Assembly: GCA_033239005.1 (NCBI GenBank)
Contig: BSQZ01000081.1
Span: 577,209 to 641,208, forward strand
From: Lamellibrachia satsuma
Lineage: Eukaryota > Annelida > Polychaeta > Sabellida > Siboglinidae
DNA: 64,000 nt
Reading direction: 5' to 3'
Positions 1 to 11,984 of the stretch are shown piece after piece. Position numbers and translations under genes: made by a program. Under the pieces are notes generated by a model, which saw nothing but the letters and a program-made list of their open reading frames with translations, ran no database searches and was not told the origin of the DNA. Position 1 is the stretch's first letter; every line of letters begins with the position of its first letter.

Positions 1-544
1 AGGAAAAAGTCACAACTTTAATTTTTGAAATACTTGATATAAAACAAACTATACATTGACACATCATTACAGATTACGGAAGTGATTGGCTACCTTAACT
101 TTTTGTTAATGACACTTGAGAAGCTACTTTCAAAGCTGACTGGGTTGTTGGCAGTTAAATCATCTTGTCTAAATATGCCAGAGTGTGTGGAAGGCTGCAG
201 TCCAATGTTTACTTAAAAAAACAGGTTACATGAACTTTACAACCTAAAAGCTGCCAGGCATGTTTAAATAAATTCAAACCAAGAGATGATGCTAAATACT
301 ACACTATAATAAATTACTATAATAATAAACATCACTTAATAGTTGTGTGTTAAAATATAATTATGTTATCAGAAATGCTGTATACATATTCACGGGGAAT
401 ATGTGGAAGTATAATATACTAATAATATAGTCTTTCGAATAAAACAATATATGTGACCTTTTTTGCACACAACATCTACACTATTTGACAGGTAGAATGG
501 ACCAAATGGCTTTTAGTGTCTCTTCCGAAAGACGCAGGCAAAGT
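1..544. other. AT-rich DNA, nothing recognised
   Basis: No coding pattern, repeat or element end was recognised here on either strand. Confidence 0.5.
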
Positions 545-1015
545 GGGATGAACTAAATAGATTTAATATGATTACCATCCAAAGCAAAGGCCCAGATGGC
601 AAGTGGACAAGGAAACCATTGGCTTATCGAGAGTCCAAACATTTTTCATCTATATGTAATCCATCCTGAGATATTTGTCAATTTTGTTTTTAAACATATT
701 CACGCTGCTAGTGGTTACACAATCTGGAGATAATCTATTCCATTCATTCAACTATCCTGTGTGTAAACGAGTACTTTCTGATATCCAATCTACACTGATC
801 CTTCACTAATGACACCTTGTGTCCTCTGGCCCTTTCTCAAACCCTTTTTAAATAATAGTATAACGTTTGCCTCTGTCCATTCAAAAAGAACCACTCCCTC
901 TTTTAATGACAAGTCTCTTGCAAGTGGTATACTAATTTGTTCTACTGTTTCCATGATTAGTTTTTGCAGAATTCCATCCACTCCAGTGACTTATTATTCT
1001 TAATAAACAGCAGCA
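545..1015 (-). mobile_element. LINE fragment (CR1/L2-like), internally deleted
   Basis: Read on the minus strand, 790-981 encodes a reverse-transcriptase stretch with MDGILQKLI, LARDLSLKEGVV and WTEANVILLFKKG, which is the conserved fingers region of CR1/L2-type non-LTR retrotransposons. It then jumps to a C-terminal piece at about 640-770 (VNMFKNKIDKYL) and a 3' tail containing the word tggactctcgataagccaat. The same C-terminus and tail recur on the plus strand at 7,255-7,600 and, amplified, at 56.2-56.8 kb, so one LINE family is present three times. The palm domain is missing between the two blocks, so the copy is dead. Family assignment within CR1/L2 is by motif memory only. Confidence 0.7.
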
Positions 1016-1149
1016 GATGGACCACAAAAAGTGTCCTTTCAGTATGGAAGGTGGGGTATGTCCACATATTGGTGTGTTTATTCATTTTTGGAATGCACGT
1101 CATTAGTGTTCTCATTGCACAAATAAACTTTACTTCCTCGTTTGGGGCA

Positions 1150-1268
1150 CATCTGCATAGGCGTGTGGGGGTATGCCCCAGTCATGTACAGATATGCCTC
1201 AATCATGTACAGATATGCCCCAGTCATGTACAGATGTGCCCCAGTCATGTACAGATATGCCCCAGCGC
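1150..1268. repeat. 21-bp tandem repeat, about 5 copies
   Basis: The unit is close to agatatgccccagtcatgtac. Because 21 is a multiple of three it keeps frames open on both strands and yields a heptapeptide repeat; there is no sign that this is a gene. Confidence 0.85.
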
Positions 1269-1279
1269 AGTAGTTCATT

Positions 1280-3140
1280 TACATAACGTGACGGCATGAT
1301 ATATTCAACATATTTTATTCATAGATCAGTGGGACCTCTCAACGTCTACCCTTTATCGTAAAAACACATTTTGAAAGGTCAAAACGCATACGCTTAATTA
1401 CCCAATAATTGTGATTTGATACCCTAAATGCGTTGTTAACATGTGTTGTACACAGAAAACATACCCATAAAACGTGGAATTTGTCTCAAAGATGGTCTAC
1501 TGGAAATGTATTGAGGTAGGAGGTCGGAGATTTGTCCTACAAAATGGTGGGAGGTTGGCCTAAAAATAGGCCAAATTCCGTGTGCGCTGTAGTTGAGACA
1601 GACCAATATCACACATTGAACTCACCAAATTTAGGCCATTGTATTATATAAACTACAGCTAGTTATGTTTATATTACTTATATGGGTGCATTCGACCCCC
1701 AAATAATACTTATGGATATATTCAACAAGCTAGGGGAAGGTAGTGTTAGTTGAGCCACTGGCTTAGTTGAGCCACTGGCTTAGTTGAGCCACTGGGCTAG
1801 TTTAGCAACCCATGTTTCCCAGAAAACTACAACAGCAACAGTTACATGGTACCACTGAGTGATTGAACATGTTATTAGAACACGATTGATATACAATAAG
1901 TGTCATTTGTCACAACGGTAAGAAAATGTGAGTTAAAAGTATGTTTTTAGAAACTTGGTGATTGTGTGCTAGTGTGTAAACTATCAATGCATGTGACCAG
2001 ACTTTATTGTCTGTGCACTTACAAATGGTTTAACTATGCACAGTGAAGAAGATTATTTACATAACTTTACGCATTAATGAGAAGTTAATTAAAACAGCTT
2101 AATTGTCGAAACAGGGCTAGTTGAACCACCCATGGCCCAAGGGAAGGTTGGTTGAGCAGTGATTAAAGAATGAAGATGAGTGTTCTTTACCACAAAATAC
2201 ATCAGGGAGTTATGAAAATTTAGTACAAATAAAACATTTACCCAAGTTATGCTACACTGTGGCTTAACTTACCCCACACCAAGTATTAGTTGAGCCAGCT
2301 TACCAACTCTATTTGAAGCAGCTACATAATTATTTATACATACTAGATATATTATCTTGGTATAAAATGATCTACTAATAATCATAGTTTATGTGAGTTA
2401 AACAAATTTGACTTATGAATAAGATTGTGCCGTAGATATCAAAAAGAATGGAAAATGGTTCAAGTAACCCTGCATTCCCCTATATGACGTTCTGCAGTCT
2501 GAAGTTCATCATTGCAAGTTGTGTTATTGCTCTATAGCAAAGGCCTGAAATATGCTATATATGTACACACTCTGCACACCTACGTAGTATCCACTGCAAC
2601 ATGCTAGCTCATTTGTGCAACTTTTGTATGTTTTTGTGAAATCATCAGACAAGCTATTAAATTAGTTAATGCTTGTTCAAGCATTAATTGAAGTGAAACA
2701 GAATTGCTGAAAAATCACAATTTTCTTCCTTGGTGAAATTTTTAGCTGTCATGTGATTGGCGAGAGGATAGAAATCACGCCCATGATCAGCATTGTCCCT
2801 TACAGTGTTTATCATTTTGGATATCCACTATTTTGATCTTTACCAGATCTAACAACTAAAGTCAATTCTTTCGATGATTTGAACAAAAACAGGTATTTTT
2901 TTATTAAATCGACTGTGGGTGTTACATAAACTATTCACACACTACATATTTGGACACCAATGAACCGAATTTGTGATAAGTAGTTTTTTTAACTGGATGT
3001 TTTATTATTTTAAAAACACATAGTGACAGGGTATAAACAATTAATTAGAAGGTAGCTTAAAATGCACCCGACAAAACTACATTAAATACAGCAGATGTCT
3101 CACAGCTGCAAAACAAGACACTTGCATAGACAAAATAAAC
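1280..3140. other. Intergenic stretch with a 17-bp repeat
   Basis: No gene recognised. At 1,741-1,799 the word agttgagccactggctt occurs three times in tandem, with decayed single copies near 2,108-2,156 and 2,283-2,302. The rest is AT-rich and unassigned. It lies downstream of the LRR gene's polyadenylation signal. Confidence 0.6.
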
Positions 3141-3143
3141 AAC

Positions 3144-3149
3144 TTTATT
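3144..3149 (-). promoter_or_regulatory. Polyadenylation signal AATAAA of the LRR gene
   Basis: On the minus strand AATAAA lies about 50 bases past the TAA stop of the LRR gene, a normal distance for a short 3' UTR. Confidence 0.6.
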
Positions 3150-3196
3150 ATTTATACATGTTGATTAAAAATATACAAAATCTGCAAATGTGCCAC

Positions 3197-5457
3197 TTAT
3201 TGAGAAGATGTATTACATTCATCATTGTCACTGTCATAACATTGTTCTTCTTTCTCTTGACTCAGCTGTTGCAGCAGGCGGATGGTACTCAACGTTGGTT
3301 CTAGCTGCTCAAGGTTCAGTGCATCAGGCGGCCCACTCCTGCTGCTGCCCAGTACAAGGAAGTCTAGATCCTGAAAGGAAAGCACACAAAATACCATAAT
3401 AGTTATCACTTGTTTTTGCATTTTTATTGCAGACATTATTTCTGCAATAAAAGTATTCATGATTTTTTTATTACAAAATAAAAAGTTGCTAGAAAAGTAG
3501 AGGTATAACAATTTATTGAAATGTAAATATATTTACTCTCAACAACAGCAATTACATTTTTGGTAATGCAATGTTTTGTACAATTTCACTGCAAGGATTT
3601 TTTATCTCTGAAATTCTTACACACAAATACATTTTTCTTTAGATTTTAACATGTTGCCTCCAAACAATGTCACACAGAAATGCAATTTTATTATGCAAGA
3701 TTATTATGGCCAACTGCAATGGAAAATCAAGGTTTCCAGCCTCCATCTACAATTCCTATCTCAACAATTTGTAGCCAAACATTTCAAATGAATTGTACAA
3801 ATCAAGTTTGTTTTCACAACAGCAGTAGTTGACACGTGACTTTGCTTAGCAACCTCAGCAGGCTTCATCAAGCTTTCAACAAACGTGGCTGCACATGTAA
3901 AGCTGCCAAAGACTGCTGTGGTTCTTGTTGAACATACGGCTTTAATGTATAAATGAGGTGTGAATGAAAGTCAATCAATTTTTGTCCAGCCAAGTAAGTC
4001 TTTTATTGTCAAATTCAGAACAGTGACTAACTCTAGATATGAGTGTATATAAATAAAGTTTATTATTATAAATCAGATTCCGATGTCACAATCACAATTG
4101 ATCCATCAACTAAACATGCAATACCAAACACAGCTGCTGCGTGTCTGTTTCAGACCTGTTAAGTCTCCCGTTTCTGGCGGGAGGCTCCATCTTTTGGGAC
4201 CCATCTCCCGTTCTCCCATGTGGGAAATGAAATCTCCTGTTTTTCACGATTCCTCCCGTTTTTTATGTTACCTACTGTTTTCCCCCAAATTGTCTGACCA
4301 CGCTCCGTTTTTAGAAATAAATATTTCCCCATTTCCATTGTGGCGGAAACTTTCTGAATAGCAACATTGTTAATATCCGTGTTGTTGCATATTTTTTAAT
4401 TCTCTCACCACCGGAATTATGTTATAGACATTTTAATTGGATGGAAATTATTACATGGTCTGCAAACATCGAATCAAAGTTGTGTATCCTCTGACCATCT
4501 CTCAACGAATGATTCTGCATCGCTAACAAATCTCCAGTTTTATCATTTCAGAAACTTAACAGGTCTGGGCTGTTTTGGTGGTGCAATTTACACCACCTTT
4601 TCAGTAGCTGATTACATGACACTGATATTTACAATTTCTTTTTAATTTTGTGTTCTTATAATATATTTTACGAAACTTGTATTCTAAAGCTTTGATGTTT
4701 TTTTCTGAACCCTTGGTTATACCTTCAAATGTGGCGGTTTGCTGACAAAGTCTGAGTCCCTCAAGTCAAGTTTGTTTAGCTTTGCCAGTGCTCCGAGTGA
4801 GTCGTCCGACAGGTTCTGGATCCTGTTGTTCCTCATGCTCAGACACGTCAGTTGCCCAAGCTCTGTCAAACACTTGGGCACAGTTGTCAACAGGTTGGAA
4901 TCGAGATTCAGATAACCGAGTCTTGGAAGCTTACCAAACAATGAGGGGAGTTCCCGGAGTCTGTTTTCTGCCAGGTGTAGCCACTGCAAGTCAGAAAGTT
5001 TGTGGATGTCGTCTGGAAGTTTGACGAGACTGTTGCACTGCAGACCGAGACGCTGCAGCCGAACAAGACGACACATTTCTACAGGCAAATAATGCAGCTG
5101 GGTATCGACAGCCCACAGATGTATGAGACTCTCCAGCTCACCAATCTCTGAAGGCAAAACTCCAAGTGGATTGTAGCTGACGCTGAGAAGGGTGAGGTTC
5201 CTCAAGCGACCAATCCCACAGGGCAACATTGTCAGTTGGTTATGGTCAAGCAGTAACTCAGACAGATTGTCAAGTGCTACAAGTTCTGATGGTGGCATCA
5301 CAAGGCGATTGTTATTTAGCAGCAACGTGCGCAGCCTGTGCAGAGATTCTACGCTGCTTGGCAAAACGGCGATGTTGCTATGGCTTAAGTTCAGCACCTG
5401 GTGCTTTTGTTGTTGCACTTGGCGTATGCTTTCCTCCACCTGGTCTGATTCCATCAT
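3197..5457 (-). CDS. Leucine-rich-repeat protein, two exons, apparently intact
   Basis: Exon 1 is 4,723-5,457 (245 codons) and the last exon is 3,197-3,370 (57 codons plus TAA), giving 302 residues. The donor reads aag|gtataa and the acceptor ctttcag|gat; both are phase 0, so the frame is kept. An in-frame TAA directly precedes the ATG, fixing the start. Residues 19 to about 226 form nine 23-residue LRRs of the type LxxLxLxxNxLxxLPxxIxxLxx (for example LSELLLDHNQLTMLP), the intracellular SHOC-2/PIRL-like class. There is no signal peptide or membrane segment, so a cytoplasmic scaffold or adaptor is likely. The C-terminus is acidic and serine-rich (CYDSDNDECNTSSQ). No domain follows the LRRs, so partner and pathway cannot be stated. 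I could not match it to a named LRRC gene. The 1.35-kb intron carries a hAT-like MITE. This is the best-supported functional gene of the window. Confidence 0.85.
4151..4567. mobile_element. Non-autonomous hAT-like MITE in the LRR intron
   Basis: The 417-bp element starts CAGACCTGTTAAGT and ends with the exact reverse complement, a 14-bp terminal inverted repeat. It is flanked by 8-bp direct repeats, gtctgttt on the left and ggctgttt on the right (7 of 8 match). A CAG...CTG terminus and an 8-bp target duplication are the hallmarks of hAT elements. The interior has several tcccgtttt-type words and no transposase. Confidence 0.75.
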
Positions 5458-5830
5458 TTAGTGCAGAATGAATAAACCATTTTAGTCCAGAAACATGGTA
5501 AACACTAAAATAAATGCCAGGTGCCTGCTCAAATGTTCCATTATTTTAGTACAGACGTGATGATTGGAATGTCACTAATTATCGCTCGCGGCATCAGCGG
5601 TATTGCGTAGTTAAATGTTTTAACGAATCCTTCTATGTCCCAAACTTTCAACATTGTCGTTTTCTAACCAAAACAAATCACACATATTTCCCCGGAAAGA
5701 AACTACCCATGTTTGTTAGATGCAAGCACCTTCGAAACGTTCCTTGCCAACAAGGGACGCTATAGTCTCGCTCTGTCCAATATCGATAATCTCCATAAAA
5801 CTGACTGATTGTTGTTCGTTTTACGTTATA
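5458..5830 (-). promoter_or_regulatory. 5' flank of the LRR gene, TATCGATA site
   Basis: Upstream of the LRR start there is no clear TATA box. The palindrome TATCGATA lies at 5,781-5,788, about 325 bases before the ATG; this octamer is the DREF/DRE core used by many housekeeping promoters in insects. Its role here is an inference. Confidence 0.25.
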
Positions 5831-6345
5831 AAATCGTGACTTTGATTGATGTGTTCATTCAATATAAAAATGTAACCTGTACATACATTACATGTGAAAA
5901 CAAAACAAACTGGCTGACTGTAGTTCGTTTTACGGTATAAAATCCGAATCCGACGATAAATACGAGAACTGGCATAAGAGGCAATTAATACAGCCAAAAA
6001 GCCAGAAGACCTGTAAGAACCGGTAAAATCGTGGCTTTTTGAATGATGTGTTCATTCAATATAAAAATGTAACGTACATACATTAGACCTAATAAAAAAG
6101 AAACTAGTTTCTCATCCCCACCCGCTTCCTTTTTGGCTGCCGCCTCCTTTTCTATTATTTACTATTGGAAAAAACATTTAACAGTTTTTTCGGTTCTGTG
6201 AAAAAAAATCTCTGTCCAAAATTTGGCATCCGAAGCACTGTTGTAATCTTTCAGTTCACTTTTTGTATATCATACAAGGTGTAGGGATGTATGTGCATTC
6301 TACAGAGTCTAAAATAAGAACGGTGACCCCCTTGATTTGTATCTT
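5831..6345. repeat. Diverged direct repeat of about 65 bp
   Basis: The phrase containing gatgtgttcattcaatataa, followed by aatgtaac and gtacatacatta, occurs at 5,847-5,894 and again at 6,040-6,085. The remainder of the stretch is unassigned AT-rich DNA. Confidence 0.6.
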
Positions 6346-6349
6346 CACT

Positions 6350-7115
6350 TCACTTTCCCATAACCCGTAAGGATCGTTGGGGCACCATTGATGACTTTCT
6401 AACCAGCTCTCTCCACGTTTCCCTGTTCTCTACAGCCCTCTGGGAGTCAGCGAACTCCATTCCTGTCCACTCTTTGATGTTGTCTTCCCACCTCTTCTTC
6501 TGTCTACCTCTTCGTCTCCCCCCTCTTACGGTACCTTGCAAGATAGTCTTTGCAAGGCCAGATGATCGTGATACATGACCGTACCACTTCAGTTTACGCT
6601 TCTTAACTGTTGTAAGAAGGTCGTCATATGGTCCGATGGCTTGTTTGATCTTGCTACGGACAGCATCGTTAGTAACATGGTCTTTGTATGATATGTGCAA
6701 GATCTTCCGGAAGCATCTCATTTCCATGGCTTGTATCCTCTTCTGTAGATCTGCTGAAAGGGTCCATGTTTCACAAGCGTACAGAAAGATGGACATGACA
6801 AGGGAGCGCATCAGCCTTATTTTCGAACTGGCCGTGATGTTTATGTCGTTCCATAAGGGTTTCAACCTTATTAGTGCTGCTGTTGTCTGTGCAATCCTGG
6901 CAAGTATCTCCGGTTTGGAACCCTCATCTGTGATAATTGATCCCAAGTACCTGAAGCTTGTTACTGCCTCAAGTCTCTGTCCATTAACTTTGACCTCTGT
7001 GCTGATGCCTTGTGTGCTGTTTGTCATCAGTTTGGTCTTTTCGGCACTGATCTCCATGCCGTATGATGAAGATGTTTTCTCAAGGCAGTATACAGTCTTG
7101 TAATGTTTCTAGGAC
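6350..7115 (-). mobile_element. LINE reverse transcriptase, C-terminal third (RTE-like)
   Basis: An open frame of 235 residues (6,350-7,057) begins inside the RT: KTKLMTN and FRYLGSIITDEGS belong to the palm/thumb, FLYACETWTLSADLQKRI follows, then the C-terminal tail with KRKLKWYGHVSR and the basic GGRRRGRQKKRWEDNIKEW. This order is typical of RTE/BovB-like and related animal LINE C-termini. Upstream codons up to about 7,115 extend it before similarity stops, so it is 5' truncated, as is usual for LINE insertions. The frame is uninterrupted, suggesting a fairly young insertion compared with the other LINEs here. The exact clade is uncertain. Confidence 0.85.
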
Positions 7116-7254
7116 GCGTATTGTGGGAATTTCCGCACTTTTAACAATCTTGGCGTAAAATTTAAGCATCGGCGCGCCAAAGGATATCAACCCTTTAAAA
7201 TGTTGGCGCATTTTTGTTCACTCACTGTGTAATTAATTAATTGCTTATAAAGAG

Positions 7255-7600
7255 GAGACCAAATAGAAGTGTTGAAAATAATGAGGATGTTGATAGGAAT
7301 ATGTTCTTCAAACTTAAAGAAGGCAGTAGAACCAGAAGACATAAAGCAGCATTAGTTAAGGAGCAGTGTAAGTTGGACATGAGAAAGTACTCTTTCTAAC
7401 AGAGGATGATAAATGAATGGAACAAACTGTCAAATGATTGTGTTAATGCTAGTAGTGTGAATATGTTTAAAAATAGAATTGACAGATATCTGATAAGGGC
7501 TGGCTACACATAGATGAGAAAATTGTTGGACTCTCGATAAGCTAATGGCTTCCTTGTCCACTTGCCACCTGATAGCGACATACTGATGACAGTGACATAC
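7255..7600 (+). mobile_element. LINE 3' end (CR1/L2-like)
   Basis: The plus strand encodes NMFFKLKEGSRTRRHKAALV, then MRKYSF and, after one stop, NEWNKLSNDCVNASSVNMF followed by KNRIDRYL, the conserved C-terminus of CR1/L2-type polymerases. It is followed by a tail ending in the word aatggcttccttgtccactt. The same tail is found inverted near 600-650 and at 56.7 kb. It is separated from the preceding RTE-like LINE by about 140 unassigned bases. Confidence 0.75.
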
Positions 7601-7662
7601 ACCAGATAGTAACATACACATGACATAAATGTACACCTGAAAGTAACATACACATGGTAGTA

Positions 7663-7663
7663 A

Positions 7664-7715
<52 letters not shown>

Positions 7716-7748
7716 CACTCACACGCACACACACACTCACACACACAC
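7663..7748. repeat. (ACGC)n then (AC)n microsatellite
   Basis: About 13 perfect ACGC tetramers grade into an AC-rich tract. Similar ACGC arrays occur at 20,784 and 42,933. Confidence 0.95.
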
Positions 7749-7749
7749 T

Positions 7750-8990
7750 ACCCTATACCAACACCCGTAGAGAGATGCCGAATGGCTCAAAACTACGAGA
7801 AGAAATATCCTAATTGCAAGAAAACCAATTTAATTTGGTTAAAGGATTACATCAGTTCTCGCGAGCTTACATGATGGGTGAATGCTTTGGCCAGGACATT
7901 AAAGCCTGCATACTCGTGAATTTACATAACAGCAAACAAATTGACTGGGAATAATGCCAGTGGGTGACCCAATAACAAAATATCAATTTAATATTTGGTT
8001 GAAGTGTTACAAGTTTAACATAATTGAATTTGTTTAACCAAATTGGCACGTAGTGCCTTACAGGGTTGTGTCATATTTTGGCCAGTAAATCAATATCTGC
8101 ACCCACATAGCGGTGAACAGTGACTCAAAATGACCAAAGTAATGTAAATAGATGTGGCAATATAAACAATACAATATGTATATTATGACAAAATATGTAC
8201 TCACGACCTTATTGCTAGGATAGTAGTCCACGAGCAGTAGGGTTGAACACGGACATAAATAGCACACAACTAATTTGCTCAGGATAATTGCAAATTATAA
8301 TATTGAACAACATATCAAAAGTCCCGTAGTTTCCCTGTGTGCGTGTCACAACGAGGCAAGATGCCTGTGAAATATTATAGACATTGGTTTGAAATCACTT
8401 CCGTTCATGAATTCCGCTGTCGAACATGACAACTTTAATCTTGACAAAAATATTAGCAAAATGTTGCCACTGAAAAAATAAAGCGCATTAAATAGAAACG
8501 TGAAATTTTTAGTCAAAAGATAAGCTATGGCATCGTGGTTGGTATCAATTTAAAGCGACTTCGTCTGCTCGTTTTTATCGTATGATTACATTATATACTA
8601 TAAACTATGTTATATAAATTATTCTAGCATAATACTGACCGCCCAAACGCTTCTAAATGAAGTAGAAGCAATTTTGAAATCAACACGTCGATGTTCACAT
8701 ATCAGAGCTTAATTGTCACTTACATGGCAATTGACAATTAGTCGAGCCAGCATATCAACCGGTGCGGAAGGGGGTGGTGCGACGAATCGCGTTCAGTTGT
8801 GCTCTATATAAGGATGTTTAGATTGTTCTCTGCTAAGATACTTTGGAACTATTTCGTATGTTATTTGTAAACGACTATTTCGACAGCTAATGACAATGGA
8901 AAAAATAATAACCAAGAGATTCACATAATAACAATTATCTAACTAGAACTACTGCGTGTACTACTACATTGTACGTAACATTTTAAAGCG
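7750..8990. other. Unassigned DNA with a TATA-like element
   Basis: No coding pattern was recognised. TATATAAG at 8,805-8,812 lies in a locally GC-richer stretch and could be the core promoter of the channel-like gene that follows, but no upstream exon of that gene was found between it and 9,005. Confidence 0.3.
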
Positions 8991-9004
8991 ACGTTTGTCT
9001 TTCA

Positions 9005-10489
9005 GAAATATTTAACGAAACCATCCCTGACACGTGCGAGTGCCCGAAAGCGTGTGATGAAGTGCATTATAAAACGTCCATCAGCTATGCGTCCGCCAAC
9101 CAGAACCACGAAAAGCGATTCGATTTGTCTGAAACATTCCTCAAGAAAGCGGGGAAGAACTTGAACGAATCGCTCGACACGAAGGAGCGTATATTGCCAG
9201 ACAGACGGCGAGCTAACATAGACGAGGCGGAACGAGTTATACGTGAGTTACCACAAGCGATACCGGACGAAGTAGTTAGTAGAGGTAACACGTTCTCAAG
9301 TTTTTACATTCGATACGCTAACATAACACGTGGATCAAGAAGCGCTTACACTTTTCTAATGTACATGGGATTGGACAAAATGCAGGAAGTCTTCCAGAGA
9401 GATTTTATTGCCGGTTGGGACAGCATGCATCCTTATGATTGCATGTCTGATTCGTTCGAGCTCACTCAAATAGTAAACAATTCAGCCAACGTGAGTGAAG
9501 AAAAACCTTGGCGAGCAGCCGTACAGCTACGTCTATAAGAAAAGCTCATCGTTTCTAAAAGAGTTTCATACAATCTAGACCGAGTGCACGACGCTTACTG
9601 TAACGCTGCCCTTTTGGTAAACAACATGGTTACACCGAATGGCAGTTACGACTCGCTCTATCTAATTGAAGAATTTTTCCCCAAAAGCCCTGAAATAAAT
9701 CAGACGTACACTCGACTCGGTAGACACATTAAAAATATATGGAAAACATTGATGGGTTGCTTCGTAGCTACATCGCCGATGGTCACGTAGCAGAAATAAT
9801 TTTAAATTGCAACGAGATCTTGAAAGTTTCATTCGAATACGAGAGGGACATGAAATTGTACGAGTCGCTCGTCATTCGAAAACCGCTTCAGCGTATTATA
9901 AGGCAAAAGAATTTTGTGGAAAGCTACAAAAACAATATTTGGATAACAAGAGTGTTCTATATTTTGTTAAAAGCGGTTATGATAAGGAAAACGTTATCAA
10001 TATGTGGAATAACTGGCTTCAGTACGACCGCACACACGCGACTGATACAATTAGTTCATACTTGGAGAACTTGAAGAATGAAAGACACGTCAGTAAATTA
10101 TCCCTTGCCGCCGTGTTTACGTCAGACAAAATACTGAAACTGGTTGATAAATATCAAGATTCGATTATGAGATCACAAGAAAATATCCCTAAATTGATTG
10201 CAATTATGAAAGAATTGGCAAAAGGCTTCTGCACGGCCTAATTTTACCCCAAACTACGTTTTTCTCTGCACCAATGGCTAGCTAAATATAACGACGTATA
10301 CAAAAGAATTTCCGATTACGAGAAAGCTGCCATGGAAAGGTATTTCATGCCTAACATTTTGCTCTATCGGACGATGATAAGAAATGATGGAATGCTATTT
10401 TCGGAATGCTGCCGTGCAATCAGAGACGTCACACCGTTATACAACTTCAAAACTCTCTCGCGACATCAACTAACCATGTTCAAGAAATA
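9005..10489 (+). pseudogene. Broken gene with a DEG/ENaC-like cysteine motif
   Basis: An acceptor-like tctttcag at 8,998-9,005 is followed by a frame reading TCECPKACDEVHYKTSISYA. This C-x-C-P-x2-C followed by Y and S.A matches the last conserved cysteine block of the extracellular domain of degenerin/epithelial sodium channels. In that family about 50-60 residues lead from here to the second membrane helix; here more than 400 codons of hydrophilic sequence follow with no membrane segment. The reading is broken by TAA at 9,536, a frame change near 9,745-9,800, another near 9,880, and TAA at 10,240; the same style of sequence resumes each time (LRSYIADGHVAEIILN; KEFCGKLQKQYLDNKSVLYF; FSLHQWLAKYNDVYKRI) to TAG at 10,487. 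Either the channel match covers only the first ~25 codons of an otherwise unknown protein, or this is a channel with an unusual extension. Breaks make a pseudogene likely. Confidence 0.5.
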
Positions 10490-10548
10490 GATAGGTTAAT
10501 AATTGCACGTATTTCTGCTGATTGTGGTAATTCGGTTTATCGTATCGG

Positions 10549-10569
10549 CCGCACAAAAACAGCTATGAA

Positions 10570-10633
<64 letters not shown>

Positions 10634-10652
10634 CATAGCTGTTTTTGTGCAC
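10549..10652. repeat. (AT)n hairpin with 26-bp unique arms
   Basis: The word gcacaaaaacagctatga plus ttcatat on the left is matched in reverse complement on the right with one mismatch, flanking an (AT)n core at 10,572-10,628. The whole could extrude as a cruciform or transcribe as a hairpin. Confidence 0.85.
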
Positions 10653-10656
10653 TAAA

Positions 10657-10879
<223 letters not shown>

Positions 10880-10964
10880 GTACAACTAGAACATTGTACC
10901 GAAACGTGTCAATGGGACTTAATTAAACTATCGTTGTTATTCTCAAACTAAGAGCCGCCTCCGA

Positions 10965-11975
10965 ATTATTGGTCCCTTGCGAGGTGGGAGCCACAACACT
11001 CAGTCTGTTCCGTCCTCTTGGTCCCATGCGAGGTGGACGCCACAACACTTAATCTTTTCCGTTATCTTGGCCCCTTGCGAGGTGGGCGCCACAACACTTA
11101 ATCTGTTCCGTTATCTTGGCCCATTGCGAGGTGGCGCCACAACACTTAATCTGTTCCGTCCTCTTGTTCCCTCGCGAGGTGGCGCCACAACAGTTAGTCT
11201 GTTCCGTCCCCTTGTTCCCTTGCGAGGTGGGCGCCACAACACTTAATCTGTTCCGTCCTCATGTTCCCTTGCGAGGTGGCGCCACAACAGTTAGTCTGTT
11301 CCGTCCCCTTGTTCTCTCGCGAGGTGGGCGCCACAACACTTAGCCTGTTCCGTCCTCTTGTTCCCTTGCGAGGTGGGCGCCACAACACTTAATCTGTTCC
11401 TTCAACCTTGTTCCCTTGCGAGGTGGGCGCCACAACACAACGTCTGTTCGGTCCTCTCGACGAGTCTTAATCTGTTCCGTTATCTTGGCCCATTGCGTGG
11501 TGGACGCCACAACACTTAATATGTTCCGTTATCTTGACCCCTTGCGAGGTGGGCGCCACAACAATTAATCTGTTCCGTCCTCTTGTTCCCTCGCGAGGTG
11601 GAGCCACAACAGTTAGTCTGTTCCGTCCTCATGCTCCCTCGCGAGGTGGCGCCACAACAGTTAGCCTGTTCCGTCCCCTTGTTCCCTCGCGAGGTGGGCG
11701 CCACAACACTTAGTCTGTTCCGTCCTCTTGTTCCCTTGCGAGGTGGGCGCCACAACACTTAATCTGTTCCGTCCTCATGCTCCCTCGCGAGGTGGCGCCA
11801 CAACAGTTAGCCTGTTCCGTCCCCTTGTTCCCTCGCGAGGTGGGCGCCACAACACTTAGTCTGTTCCGTCCTCTTGTTCCCTTGCGAGGTGGCCGCCACA
11901 ACACTTAATCTGTTCCTTCAACCTTGTTCCCTTGCGAAGTGGGCGCCACAACACAACTTCTTTTCGGTCCTCTCG
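10965..11975. repeat. Minisatellite, ~50-bp unit, ~20 copies
   Basis: The unit runs ttgcgaggtgggcgccacaa, then cacttaatctgttccgtcctcttgttccc in two variants. It carries the GGCGCC palindrome in most copies. Variants of the last third (gttatcttggcccc or cctcttgttccct) alternate, showing higher-order structure. The core aggtggcgcca also appears singly at 12,460, 12,636 and inverted at 20,705 inside the neighbouring palindrome, so array and palindrome share sequence ancestry. Confidence 0.95.
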
Positions 11976-11984
11976 ACGAGTCAT

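Noticed and set aside
6636..7103. 155-codon plus-strand ORF
   Set aside because: Shadow of the minus-strand LINE reverse transcriptase.
9536..10242. Alternative genetic code (TAA read as an amino acid) in the channel-like gene
   Set aside because: Although two breaks are in-frame TAA codons, there are also frame slips, and the LRR gene uses TAA as a normal stop.
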